Below are positions 25,346-33,390 of a DNA stretch of 64,000 nucleotides, in pieces. Each line of letters begins with the position of its first letter. Position 1 is the stretch's first letter. A model generated the notes under the pieces. It made no database searches. It saw only the letters and a program-made list of their open reading frames with translations, and had not been told where the DNA came from. The translations under genes were made by a program, and so were the position numbers. Source of the stretch: Ohtaekwangia sp036786105 (GTDB lineage Bacteria > Bacteroidota > Bacteroidia > Cytophagales > Cyclobacteriaceae); contig NZ_DAIQRQ010000002.1 of assembly GCF_036786105.1 (NCBI RefSeq), positions 1 to 64,000 on the forward strand. The letters are read 5' to 3'.

Positions 25346-26654
25346 ATTCACGTTAACAATTTTTGTAGTCTTTATTTTTCTGTGTGTAGGCCAGGCACAG
25401 GAGATGATAACTGTAGAACAAGCGGTTGCACTGGCTATTGAAAAGAACTATGACATTAAATTGTCAGAGAATATATTAAGCTCAGTTGAGCTTGATAACA
25501 GTTATGCCTTTGGTGCCTTCCTTCCTCAGCTGAACGGATCGGCATCAAGAGTATGGAATACCAGCAACCAAAAACAATTACTGGCAGATAACAGCACTCG
25601 CCAGCAGAAAGGCCTGAAATCAAATACACAGGCTGCTGCTGTACAACTAACGTGGACGCTCTTCGATGGCACAAAAATGTTTGCAACCAGAGAAAGACTG
25701 GAAGAGTTGGTGAGACAGGGAGAGATCAATGTGAAGGGCCAGATTACAAACACTGTTGCACAGGTAATAACAAACTACTTTAACATTGTTCAGCAAAAGC
25801 AGCAACTTAAGGCCACCCAGGAACAAATGTCTGTAAGTGAAGAGCGTGTAAAATTAGCTGAGAAAAAACTTCAGGTTGGCACGGGTGGTAAGCCGGAGCT
25901 TCTTCAGGCAAAGGTAGATTTGAATACGCAGCGAACGCAGGTATTGCAGCAAGAGGCAGCGATTGCTCAATTAAAAGAACAATTGAGGGGCTTGGTAGGC
26001 ATGCAGCTCCCGGAGCTGTATGATGTGTCGGATACGATTATCATAGATCTTGGATTGAAACGTGAAGACATTGAATTAAATATAGCGAATCAGAATTTTG
26101 CGTTATTGTCTGCGAAAAGAGACATTGAAATAGCAAGATTGGCTTTGCATGAGCGCAAAGCAGAACAATTTCCTACTATAAGTTTTAACTCTGCGTATTC
26201 CTATAATAAATCAACCAACGCAGTTTCACTAAACCCCGGTATTCCCCTGTATAGTCAAAGCAACGGATATAATTATGGTTTCTCGGCTGCTATTCCAATT
26301 CTGGGTGGTTTCAACAGAAGAAGGTTAGTTCAGCAGGCGAAGATTACATTAAGCAGGCAGCAGACAATTTACGATCAGCAAAAGTATATGGTTGACGTGG
26401 GCGTTCGTAATGCATACGTTAATTACGATAATGCCAAACAAGTACTGTTGGTGGAAGAAGAAACTATTCTGCTGGCGAAAGAGAATGTCTTCATTGCATT
26501 GGAAGGATTCAAACGAGGCATTACTACATTCATTGAATTACGTACGGCACAACAAAGTTTAGCGGATGCTTATAATCGTTTGATCAATGCACGCTACCTG
26601 GCCAAAGTAGCAGAGACCGAGCTGCTGCGACTCAATGGTTCACTACTGAAGTAA
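25335..26654 (+). CDS. TolC-family outer membrane efflux channel
   Basis: 439 residues from ATG 25335, which overlaps the pump gene by 11 bases; the open frame reaches further upstream into the pump gene but the signal peptide MNIRFTLTIFVVFIFLCVGQAQ starts here. The mature part has the two repeats of the outer membrane efflux protein family: MITVEQAVALAIEKNYDIKLSENIL and the second half with FPTISFNSAYSYN, AAIPILGGFNRRRLVQQAK and FIELRTAQQSLADAYNRLINARY. It completes the tripartite RND efflux system. A terminator follows at 26680. Confidence 0.92.
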   Translation: MNIRFTLTIFVVFIFLCVGQAQEMITVEQAVALAIEKNYDIKLSENILSSVELDNSYAFGAFLPQLNGSASRVWNTSNQKQLLADNSTRQQKGLKSNTQAAAVQLTWTLFDGTKMFATRERLEELVRQGEINVKGQITNTVAQVITNYFNIVQQKQQLKATQEQMSVSEERVKLAEKKLQVGTGGKPELLQAKVDLNTQRTQVLQQEAAIAQLKEQLRGLVGMQLPELYDVSDTIIIDLGLKREDIELNIANQNFALLSAKRDIEIARLALHERKAEQFPTISFNSAYSYNKSTNAVSLNPGIPLYSQSNGYNYGFSAAIPILGGFNRRRLVQQAKITLSRQQTIYDQQKYMVDVGVRNAYVNYDNAKQVLLVEEETILLAKENVFIALEGFKRGITTFIELRTAQQSLADAYNRLINARYLAKVAETELLRLNGSLLK

Positions 26655-26679
26655 CACAAGTATATTTAAAATTTTAAAC

Positions 26680-26706
26680 CCACGGCAATACTGTGGTTAT
26701 TTTTTG
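26680..26706 (+). terminator. Terminator of the RND efflux operon
   Basis: CCACGG (26680-26685) and CTGTGG (26691-26696) form a 6-bp stem with one G-U pair and a 5-base loop, followed by TTATTTTTTG. Confidence 0.6.
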
Positions 26707-26750
26707 TCTGCTTATAGGTATATTTCATAGCGGTGTAATTTACTATAGCT

Positions 26751-27566
26751 ATGATTGAACAGATTAACGAAGCAGCAGCTTATATTAAAAGTAAAGGTAT
26801 TGATGAACCTGAGATCGGAGTGGTGCTGGGCACGGGCCTTGGCAATCTCTTCGTTAAACAAATACACGATACTGTTGTGATTGATTATCATAACATCCCT
26901 CACTTTCCGGTTTCCACAGTAGAGTTTCATAAAGGCAGGTTGGTCTATGGAAAGATACAGGGCAGGAATGTGCTGGCTATGCAAGGTCGCTTTCATTACT
27001 ATGAAGGATATACCATGCAGCAGATAACATTTCCCGTCAGGGTAATGAAGAAGCTTGGTGTAAAGCACTTGCTGCTCTCTAACGCGGCAGGTAACATGAA
27101 CCTTCATTGGAAGAAGGGCGAGCTGATGTTGCTGGACGATCACATCCACTTTCAACCGGATAATCCGCTGCGAGGTATAAACGATGAAACATTAGGTCCG
27201 CGTTTTCCGGATATGAGCCAGCCATATTCACCACACCTCAATGCGCTGCTGATTAGTATAGCGAAGCAGAAGGATATCAAACTTAATATAGGGGTATATG
27301 TAAGCGTGATGGGACCAAACCTGGAAACACGAAGTGAATATCGTTTTCTGAGAAGGATGGGAGCAGATGCTGTTGGAATGAGCACTGTGCCGGAAGTTAT
27401 CGTTGCGAATCACATGGGGTTGCCGTGCTGCGCAGTTTCTGTACTGACCGATGATTGCGATCCCGATAACCTGAAGCCTGTTGCGCTCGCTGATATAATT
27501 GCTATTGCCAGCCAGGCAGAAGGTAAATTAACTGACCTGTACGTGGAGCTGATCGGGCGACTTTAA
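26751..27566 (+). CDS. punA: Purine nucleoside phosphorylase, trimeric class
   Basis: 271 residues. Splits guanosine, inosine and deoxy forms with phosphate to base and ribose-1-phosphate. Motifs in order: VVLGTGLGNLF with the phosphate-binding glycine loop (24-34), IPHFPVSTVEFHKGRLVYG, GRFHYYEGYTMQQ, LLLSNAAGNMN and MGPNLETRSEYRFLRRMGADAVGMSTVPEVI, including the base-binding Glu-Thr-Arg region. Trimeric PNPs are 270-290 residues, as here. The gene stands alone between a terminator and a convergent gene; a NupG-like nucleoside transporter lies far downstream (54405). Confidence 0.93.
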   Translation: MIEQINEAAAYIKSKGIDEPEIGVVLGTGLGNLFVKQIHDTVVIDYHNIPHFPVSTVEFHKGRLVYGKIQGRNVLAMQGRFHYYEGYTMQQITFPVRVMKKLGVKHLLLSNAAGNMNLHWKKGELMLLDDHIHFQPDNPLRGINDETLGPRFPDMSQPYSPHLNALLISIAKQKDIKLNIGVYVSVMGPNLETRSEYRFLRRMGADAVGMSTVPEVIVANHMGLPCCAVSVLTDDCDPDNLKPVALADIIAIASQAEGKLTDLYVELIGRL

Positions 27567-27579
27567 AAACCGGATTTCT

Positions 27580-27615
27580 TTTTAAAAAGAAACCCCGAAG
27601 CATGGCTCCGGGGTT
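27580..27615 (-). terminator. Terminator of the zinc-ribbon membrane protein gene
   Basis: AACCCCG (27591-27597) pairs with CGGGGTT (27609-27615). Read on the minus strand it is followed by TTCTTTTT, so it serves the gene ending at 27639. Confidence 0.75.
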
Positions 27616-27638
27616 CTATAGATAATATTTGTAAAGTC

Positions 27639-28391
27639 TTATGCCGTTGCTGCAGATGATTCTTCGAATTTCTGAGACATTCTAAGCGTAACAGTTTTCT
27701 TGGCTTTGTATCCGCAATAGCCACACTGGAAGTGCTTCAGCAGTTCGCCTTCTTCTGTGTTTGAAGGAGCTTTGAGAACTTCTTCGCGCACTACCTTGAA
27801 GGTTTGGTAATTACATTCAGGGCATTGTAAAGCATGGAGGTGACCAGAGTAACGCTCAATCTTTACATAGCCGGTTTCTTCATCTTTCCACACATCGTAG
27901 TCGATAGAGAAAACATTTTCTTCTGCTTGCATACCTTCATCCAGGTAAGCATCTTCTTCATCTTCGCTCAGAAGCTTCATAGCCTTTCCGGTTTTTGGAG
28001 AAATGCGTGGCTTATAGCGCAATACTTTAAGACGTTTCTCGATGAAGAACGGGTAATAGAATTTCAAAAGATTTTGAATGATCAATGCCACGATCAAGCC
28101 CATGGCAAACGTTGTAAATACGCGTACAAAGATCCAGAGCGGACTGAGCTCAACGATGTTGGCGTTTGCATAAAAGCAGCAGCCGATCACTAAAATGACA
28201 GACGAAATCCAAAGGGTCTTAATCTCACTGCGGTTGATGTAATCATACTTCGTCTTGGCATCACTCATCGTTGCGAGCCGCACAACATGATACAAAGCAA
28301 TCAGGATGGCAATTGCCCAGGCAGCAAAAGCAACGTTTTTAGCCATCGTATTCCAGGCGTCATACTGATGTGGATCTACTATCTCTTCCAT
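27639..28391 (-). CDS. Membrane protein with C-terminal zinc ribbon, unknown function
   Basis: 250 residues. Three hydrophobic segments in the first half (about 17-37, 51-72 and 83-107) are followed by a basic stretch (LKFYYPFFIEKRLKVLRYKPR) and an acidic linker (EDEEDAYLDEGMQAEE). The C-terminal part carries two Cys pairs, ALQCPECNYQTF and HFQCGYCGYKA, 40 residues apart, which should bind one zinc ion. I recognise it as a type of Bacteroidota membrane protein but know no function. A clean -7 element TATATTTG lies 33 bases upstream (28424-28431). Confidence 0.75.
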   Translation of the reverse strand: MEEIVDPHQYDAWNTMAKNVAFAAWAIAILIALYHVVRLATMSDAKTKYDYINRSEIKTLWISSVILVIGCCFYANANIVELSPLWIFVRVFTTFAMGLIVALIIQNLLKFYYPFFIEKRLKVLRYKPRISPKTGKAMKLLSEDEEDAYLDEGMQAEENVFSIDYDVWKDEETGYVKIERYSGHLHALQCPECNYQTFKVVREEVLKAPSNTEEGELLKHFQCGYCGYKAKKTVTLRMSQKFEESSAATA

Positions 28392-28423
28392 GGTTACAGG
28401 TTGGTTATTAATATTCCTATTAG

Positions 28424-28431
28424 CAAATATA
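28424..28431 (-). promoter_or_regulatory. -7 promoter element of the zinc-ribbon membrane protein gene
   Basis: TATATTTG on the minus strand, a full match to TAnnTTTG; a convincing -33 box is not visible. Confidence 0.5.
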
Positions 28432-28542
28432 GAGTCCTGATTTTATTTAACCTAACATCGCAGGTGCGCAGCCCACCGAAATTATTTCTAATTAACACTG
28501 TTTTCATGAATTTGTCAAAGCGATTGCAATATAGACGCTGTG

Positions 28543-29304
28543 TTACACACAACGGTTCACAAAAAACTTAACGAGGTTAACTGTTTCACTTGGTTGTTCG
28601 AACATTCCCATGTGCGCCACTTGTGTTAGCAGGTGCAGATCAGGTTGCTTGCAAACTTGAGCTTGCTCTTCAATACTGGCTCCGGGAATACCCTGATCCT
28701 TCGTTCCGCCAATCAATAGAACCGGCTTATTAAATTGTTCTAAAACATTAACGCATTCCGGGCGATCACGCATCGCTGCCGTATATCCGACTACGGCTTC
28801 TTCAGTAGATTGCATGGCTATTTCACGCACTATGACAATCGCAGGATGATGAGGATCAGCAAAAAGTTGCTGAGTAAAATTGGAAGTAAAGGCTAATACC
28901 CCATTCTTTTTTACAAACTCAATAGTTTTTGTACGTGATTCTTTTTTTTCAGCAGAATCCGCATAGGCTGTAGAATGAAACAGTCCTATACCGGCAAGCT
29001 TCTCTTCAGCTTTTGCTGCCATCGCCAATGTAACATAGCCTCCCAGCGAATGGCCGATTACCACCGGGTTTATAATTTTCTGCTCATCGATCCATAGTAA
29101 CATTTGAGCAGCGACATCGCTTATTGAAAAAGGCACTGGTAAAATGGCACTCTTGCCAAAGCCCGGAAGATCGGGAGTAAATACCTCAAAATTGGTTGAT
29201 AGTTGTGAAGCAAAGCTCTCCCATACTGTGCTATTCATTGGGAAACCATGTAAAAGTATAACAGGGCGACCGGAGCCGCGCGTAGTAAAAGCGATCGTTG
29301 ACAT
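28543..29304 (-). CDS. Alpha/beta-hydrolase
   Basis: 253 residues, single domain. Oxyanion HG at 19-20 in VILLHGFPMN, nucleophile S86 in the elbow VIGHSLGGY, acid D203 in IGGTKDQGIP and base H231 in QVAHMGMFE. A complete catalytic triad is therefore visible. Substrate unknown; cytosolic, no signal peptide. Its start overlaps the stop of dxs by one base (TAATG arrangement), so the two are co-translated, but a functional link to isoprenoid synthesis is not established. Confidence 0.88.
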   Translation of the reverse strand: MSTIAFTTRGSGRPVILLHGFPMNSTVWESFASQLSTNFEVFTPDLPGFGKSAILPVPFSISDVAAQMLLWIDEQKIINPVVIGHSLGGYVTLAMAAKAEEKLAGIGLFHSTAYADSAEKKESRTKTIEFVKKNGVLAFTSNFTQQLFADPHHPAIVIVREIAMQSTEEAVVGYTAAMRDRPECVNVLEQFNKPVLLIGGTKDQGIPGASIEEQAQVCKQPDLHLLTQVAHMGMFEQPSETVNLVKFFVNRCV

Positions 29305-31223
29305 TACTTTGTTACAAGCTCTAGCATTTCTACAACAGCACGCTCAATACCTTCCACATCAAAACCGCATTCATGATGAAGTTCATGTTGCTCACCATGC
29401 TCTACAATTCTGTCGGGGATACCAAGCCTTTTTACTTCTGCATGAAGATTATGGTCGGCCATAAATTCAAGCACAGCACTTCCAAAGCCTCCCTGCAAAC
29501 AACCATCCTCCACAGTAATGATCTTTTTATATTGACTGAACACTTCATGCAGCAGCTTTTCGTCCAGCGGCTTCACAAAGCGCATATCGTAATGACCTAC
29601 TAAAATAGAATGCCGGGCCAGGCGATCGCATGCTTCCACAGCATAGTTACCAATGTGACCAATGGTAAGTATAGCCAGGTCGTTTCCTTTTCGCAGTCGT
29701 CTTCCAGTGCCAATCTTGATCTCCTCCATAGGCGTTCTCCATTCCGGCATAACACCTTGCCCGCGCGGATATCGAATAGAGAACGCCTGCTCTTTTCGTG
29801 GAAGCTGTGCAGTATACATCAGGTTGCGCAACTCGGCCTCATTCATCGGTGATGAAATAATGATGTTAGGCAGGCAGCGGAAGTAGGCAATATCATAAGC
29901 ACCGTGGTGCGTTGGTCCGTCTGCTCCGGCAAATCCTGCACGATCGAGGCAGAAGTTTACCGGCAAATTCTGAATACATACATCGTGCACTACCTGGTCG
30001 AAAGCACGCTGCATGAACGAACTATATATATTACAAAAAGGTATTAACCCCTGTGTAGCAAGACCGGCAGAGAATGTTACAGCATGTTGTTCCGCTATAC
30101 CTACATCGAACGCGCGGTCAGGCATTTCTTTCATCATAATATTCATCGATGAGCCGGAAGGCATTGCCGGCGTAATACCAATGATTTTGTCATTGGTTTT
30201 GGCAAGCTCTACCAAGGTATGACCAAATACATCCTGATACTTGGGTGACTGTGGCTTGTCGTATACTTTTTTGAATATCTCTCCGGTAATCTTATCGAAA
30301 GTGCCCGGAGCATGCCATGTAGTAGCATTGCCTTTTTCAGCAGGACCATAGCCTTTACCTTTCACCGTTACACAATGGAGAATCTTGGGGCCTTTTATAT
30401 TTTTGAGGTCGTTGAAAATAGTAACGAGGTGATTAACATCGTGTCCATCAACAGGACCGAAGTAGCGAAGGTTAAGTGATTCGAACAGGTTGCTCTGGCT
30501 TAGCAATGTTGACTTGATACCATTCTCGACTTTCGATACAATTTCCTGCGCGCTCTTTCCAAAGTTGGAGAGCTTGCCTAACAAATTCCAGACTTCATCC
30601 TTCAGTTTGTTATAGGTGCGCGATGTTGTGATGTCGGTAAGGTAATCTTTCAAGGCGCCAACATTCGGATCGATCGACATACAGTTGTCGTTGAGAATGA
30701 TCAGAATGTTAGAGTCAGAAACACCTGCATGATTCAATCCTTCAAATGCCATTCCACCCGTTAGTGCGCCATCACCAATCACAGCAATATGCTGCTTGTC
30801 TTCCTGGCCCAGGTACTTCGATGCAACGGCCATTCCCAACGCTGCTGATACTGATGTAGAAGAGTGCCCTACGCCAAAAGCATCATACTCACTTTCTTTT
30901 CTTTTTGGAAAACCAGAGAGTCCGTTGTAAACACGGTTTGTATAAAAGTTATCCCTTCTGCCGGTAAGGATTTTATGACCGTATGCCTGATGCCCAACGT
31001 CCCACACCAGTTGATCGTAAGGAGTTTTGAAAACGTAATGAAGTGCTACCGTTAATTCCACCACACCGAGGCTCGCACCGAAGTGACCTCCATATACCGA
31101 GACATTGTCGATGATGAAATGACGAAGCTCATCGCAAAGCTGAACCAGTTGGGCCTGGTCAAGCTTCTTGAGATCATCAGGCGAGTTTATTTCTGCCAAG
31201 AGTTTTCCCGGTGTAATCAGCAT
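29304..31223 (-). CDS. dxs: 1-deoxy-D-xylulose-5-phosphate synthase
   Basis: 639 residues, the normal DXS length. Condenses pyruvate and glyceraldehyde-3-phosphate, first step of the MEP isoprenoid pathway, with thiamine diphosphate. Visible: VWDVGHQAYGHKILTGRRD, the ThDP-binding GDGALTGGMAFEGLNHAG...ILNDNCMSI, GPVDGHDV, the central CLDRAGFAGADGPTHHGAYDIAYFR, and the C-terminal transketolase domain VEDGCLQGGFGSAV. The isoprenoid theme returns at 53311 (polyprenyl synthetase), but not in the same operon. Confidence 0.96.
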   Translation of the reverse strand: MLITPGKLLAEINSPDDLKKLDQAQLVQLCDELRHFIIDNVSVYGGHFGASLGVVELTVALHYVFKTPYDQLVWDVGHQAYGHKILTGRRDNFYTNRVYNGLSGFPKRKESEYDAFGVGHSSTSVSAALGMAVASKYLGQEDKQHIAVIGDGALTGGMAFEGLNHAGVSDSNILIILNDNCMSIDPNVGALKDYLTDITTSRTYNKLKDEVWNLLGKLSNFGKSAQEIVSKVENGIKSTLLSQSNLFESLNLRYFGPVDGHDVNHLVTIFNDLKNIKGPKILHCVTVKGKGYGPAEKGNATTWHAPGTFDKITGEIFKKVYDKPQSPKYQDVFGHTLVELAKTNDKIIGITPAMPSGSSMNIMMKEMPDRAFDVGIAEQHAVTFSAGLATQGLIPFCNIYSSFMQRAFDQVVHDVCIQNLPVNFCLDRAGFAGADGPTHHGAYDIAYFRCLPNIIISSPMNEAELRNLMYTAQLPRKEQAFSIRYPRGQGVMPEWRTPMEEIKIGTGRRLRKGNDLAILTIGHIGNYAVEACDRLARHSILVGHYDMRFVKPLDEKLLHEVFSQYKKIITVEDGCLQGGFGSAVLEFMADHNLHAEVKRLGIPDRIVEHGEQHELHHECGFDVEGIERAVVEMLELVTK

Positions 31224-31395
31224 GGGTTTCTGAGATTAGTGCGCTCAAATAACAATAATTGAAGGTAAGAGTTTTACCCCATCGCTCCTAACACACCCTT
31301 AAACGAGATAAATGACCTGAAAAAGAGGGTTTTGGAGAAAAATCAAGCTACAAAATTAGTATTTCTTTTCAATCAGCTTTTTGCCGGATTATAAA

Positions 31396-31403
31396 TAAAT
31401 TTG
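31396..31403 (+). promoter_or_regulatory. -7 promoter element of scpA
   Basis: TAAATTTG, 18 bases before the scpA start. No convincing -33 box at the usual distance. Confidence 0.45.
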
Positions 31404-31420
31404 CCCCCTCACTTCGCCTT

Positions 31421-32206
31421 ATGTCACAGGAAAATTTTGAAGTAAAGCTGCCATTGTTCGAAGGTCCGTTCGATCTTCTGTTGTTCTTCATTGAACGCGA
31501 TGAACTGGATATTTATGATATTCCGATCGCCACGATTACGAACGATTTCCTGGCGTACATTCAACAGATGGAGCAACTCAATATAGAAGTAGCAAGTGAG
31601 TTTATCCTGGTAGCAGCAACACTTATGCGCATCAAGTCAAAAATGTTGCTGCCACGTCCGCAGCTTGATGAGCAAGGCAATGAAATCGACCCTCGCGAAG
31701 AACTGGTGCGCCACCTGCTCGAATACAAAAAGTATAAATCTGTAGTAGATGTCTTCCACAAAATGGAAGAGACAGAGCTCACCAAAGAGAAGCGCGGTAA
31801 CCTGATGAAGGAGTTGAAATCACTGGCCGAGAGCACTAACGTGGAAGCAGAACTACAAGACATCACTGTATTCAAACTGATGCAAGTGTTTGAGAAAGTG
31901 ATCAAGCGCTTTGAAGCAGAAAAGAATAAACCTGTTCACCAGGTTATTCAATATCCATATACCGTAGAAGGACAGAAGCAATACCTCGTGGATGAGGTCA
32001 CCAAAAAACAACGTGTATCATTCACCGAGCTGTTAGAATCATTTCCATCGCGCATCGGATTGATCTTTAACTTCCTCGCCATCCTGGAAATGCTTGCATT
32101 GCAAATACTCACGATACAGGTAGGCGAAGGCTTCAACAACTTCTGGATATCAAAATCAGAAGCTACACCATCGGCAGCAACTCCCGCACAAGTAGACAAC
32201 GCGTAG
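31421..32206 (+). CDS. scpA: Segregation and condensation protein A
   Basis: 261 residues. Kleisin subunit of the bacterial condensin SMC-ScpAB. N-terminal kleisin motif VKLPLFEGPFDLLLFFIERDELDIYDIPIATITNDFLAYI, then EFILVAATLMRIKSKMLLPRP, the classic ScpA signature. The C-terminal winged-helix part contains VSFTELLESFPSRIGLIFNFLAILEMLALQ. scpB and smc are not in the window. It stands alone and converges on the dehydratase gene downstream. Confidence 0.94.
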   Translation: MSQENFEVKLPLFEGPFDLLLFFIERDELDIYDIPIATITNDFLAYIQQMEQLNIEVASEFILVAATLMRIKSKMLLPRPQLDEQGNEIDPREELVRHLLEYKKYKSVVDVFHKMEETELTKEKRGNLMKELKSLAESTNVEAELQDITVFKLMQVFEKVIKRFEAEKNKPVHQVIQYPYTVEGQKQYLVDEVTKKQRVSFTELLESFPSRIGLIFNFLAILEMLALQILTIQVGEGFNNFWISKSEATPSAATPAQVDNA

Positions 32207-32219
32207 TCAGAGGGCTTCA

Positions 32220-32357
32220 GGCTACTGGCTGCTAGTTGCTGGGCTTGTGCATTCGCTGTATATCTCTTATTTCTTATCGATGTTAATCTGTTCCTGACAG
32301 CTATATCGGAATGTGGGGAAAATATATCTTTACTCACACCTCTAGCGGCCAGTAGCC
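32220..32357. repeat. Inverted 16-base repeat flanking the scpA/dehydratase intergenic space
   Basis: GGCTACTGGCTGCTAG (32220-32235) and CTAGCGGCCAGTAGCC (32342-32357) are inverted copies with one mismatch, 106 bases apart. A related CTGGCTTCTGGCTGC stretch occurs at 42848-42865. The units look like a degenerate dispersed repeat. The space between holds no gene I can support. Confidence 0.55.
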
Positions 32358-32369
32358 AGAGGCCGGTTG

Positions 32370-33320
32370 CTACCGGATTCCAAACAAAGCAAACGCCCTT
32401 GCCAGCTCTACATTACCTCCGGAGATAATTACTCCTACCTTCTTGCCATTAAATTTTTCCTTCGACTTCAGTATAGCCGCAAAGGGAACAGCACCGGAAG
32501 GCTCTACAATTACTTTCAGATTTTCCCATAGCAGTCGCATCGATTCAGCTATCTCCTGATCGCTTACCGTGATTACTTCTTTTACATGTTCGCTAATGAT
32601 CGGGAAAGTTTTATCTCCCAATGCCGTGAGCAATCCATCGGCAATTGAATTGGATTGTGATGATTCAATCTTTCCACTTTGTAGAGAGCGATAGGCATCA
32701 TCCGCACCTTCGGGTTCTCCGGCTATAACTATTGTATGGGGAGAAAAATATTTTGTTGCCAGTGCTGTGCCGCTCAATAGACCACCGCCGCCTACCGGAG
32801 GTACAATAATATCCAGCGAAGGTATATCTTCAAACAGCTCTTTTGCGGCAGTGCCCTGACCGGTAATAACAGCATCGTTATTAAAAGGATGAACGACACT
32901 CGCACCTGTTTTGGCAACTACTTGCTGTAAAGTTGTTTCACGCGATTCCAGTGTTGGCTCACATTCAAATATCTCTCCGCCAAAACTGACTACACCGCGC
33001 TTCTTTATTTCCGGTGCTGTGCGCGGCATAACGATATACGAACGAATGCCGGTAATTTTTGCAGCTCGTGCCAACGCTTGTGCATGATTGCCCGATGAGT
33101 GTGTGGCTACGCCCAAAGCCCGCACGGCAGGTTCAAGCGATAGCACTGCGTTCATCGCGCCACGTGCTTTGAAGGCTCCTATCTTCTGCAAGTTCTCGCA
33201 TTTGAAAAAAATGTTAGCGCCCGTTAAATCATCCATACTTTCAGAGGTCATTACCGGAGTATGGTATATATAGGGCTTGATGCGATCGTGTGCCTGTTCG
33301 ATGTCTGCTTTTGTAATCAT
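32370..33320 (-). CDS. PLP-dependent threonine/serine dehydratase or serine racemase-like enzyme
   Basis: 316 residues, fold type II. The PLP lysine is K51 in GAFKARGAMNAV; the phosphate- and substrate-binding SSGNHAQALARAA follows, then PPVGGGGLLSGTALA, the glycine loop for the cofactor phosphate. It has no C-terminal regulatory ACT domain, so it is the short catabolic, serine racemase or threo-3-hydroxyaspartate lyase type rather than the feedback-controlled biosynthetic IlvA. The reaction cannot be narrowed further. A terminator-like end is not visible before the convergent scpA. Confidence 0.88.
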   Translation of the reverse strand: MITKADIEQAHDRIKPYIYHTPVMTSESMDDLTGANIFFKCENLQKIGAFKARGAMNAVLSLEPAVRALGVATHSSGNHAQALARAAKITGIRSYIVMPRTAPEIKKRGVVSFGGEIFECEPTLESRETTLQQVVAKTGASVVHPFNNDAVITGQGTAAKELFEDIPSLDIIVPPVGGGGLLSGTALATKYFSPHTIVIAGEPEGADDAYRSLQSGKIESSQSNSIADGLLTALGDKTFPIISEHVKEVITVSDQEIAESMRLLWENLKVIVEPSGAVPFAAILKSKEKFNGKKVGVIISGGNVELARAFALFGIR

Positions 33321-33349
33321 GGGATTGGGTTGGTATGTAATGGTATATT

Positions 33350-33382
33350 TAAAAAGAAGACCCCGACTGGCTGATCGGGGTC
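33350..33382 (-). terminator. Terminator of the DPP-IV-like peptidase gene
   Basis: GACCCCGA (33359-33366) and TCGGGGTC (33375-33382) form a perfect 8-bp stem with an 8-base loop; on the minus strand it is followed by TTCTTTTTAAAT. Confidence 0.8.
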
Positions 33383-33390
33383 AGGCTTGA

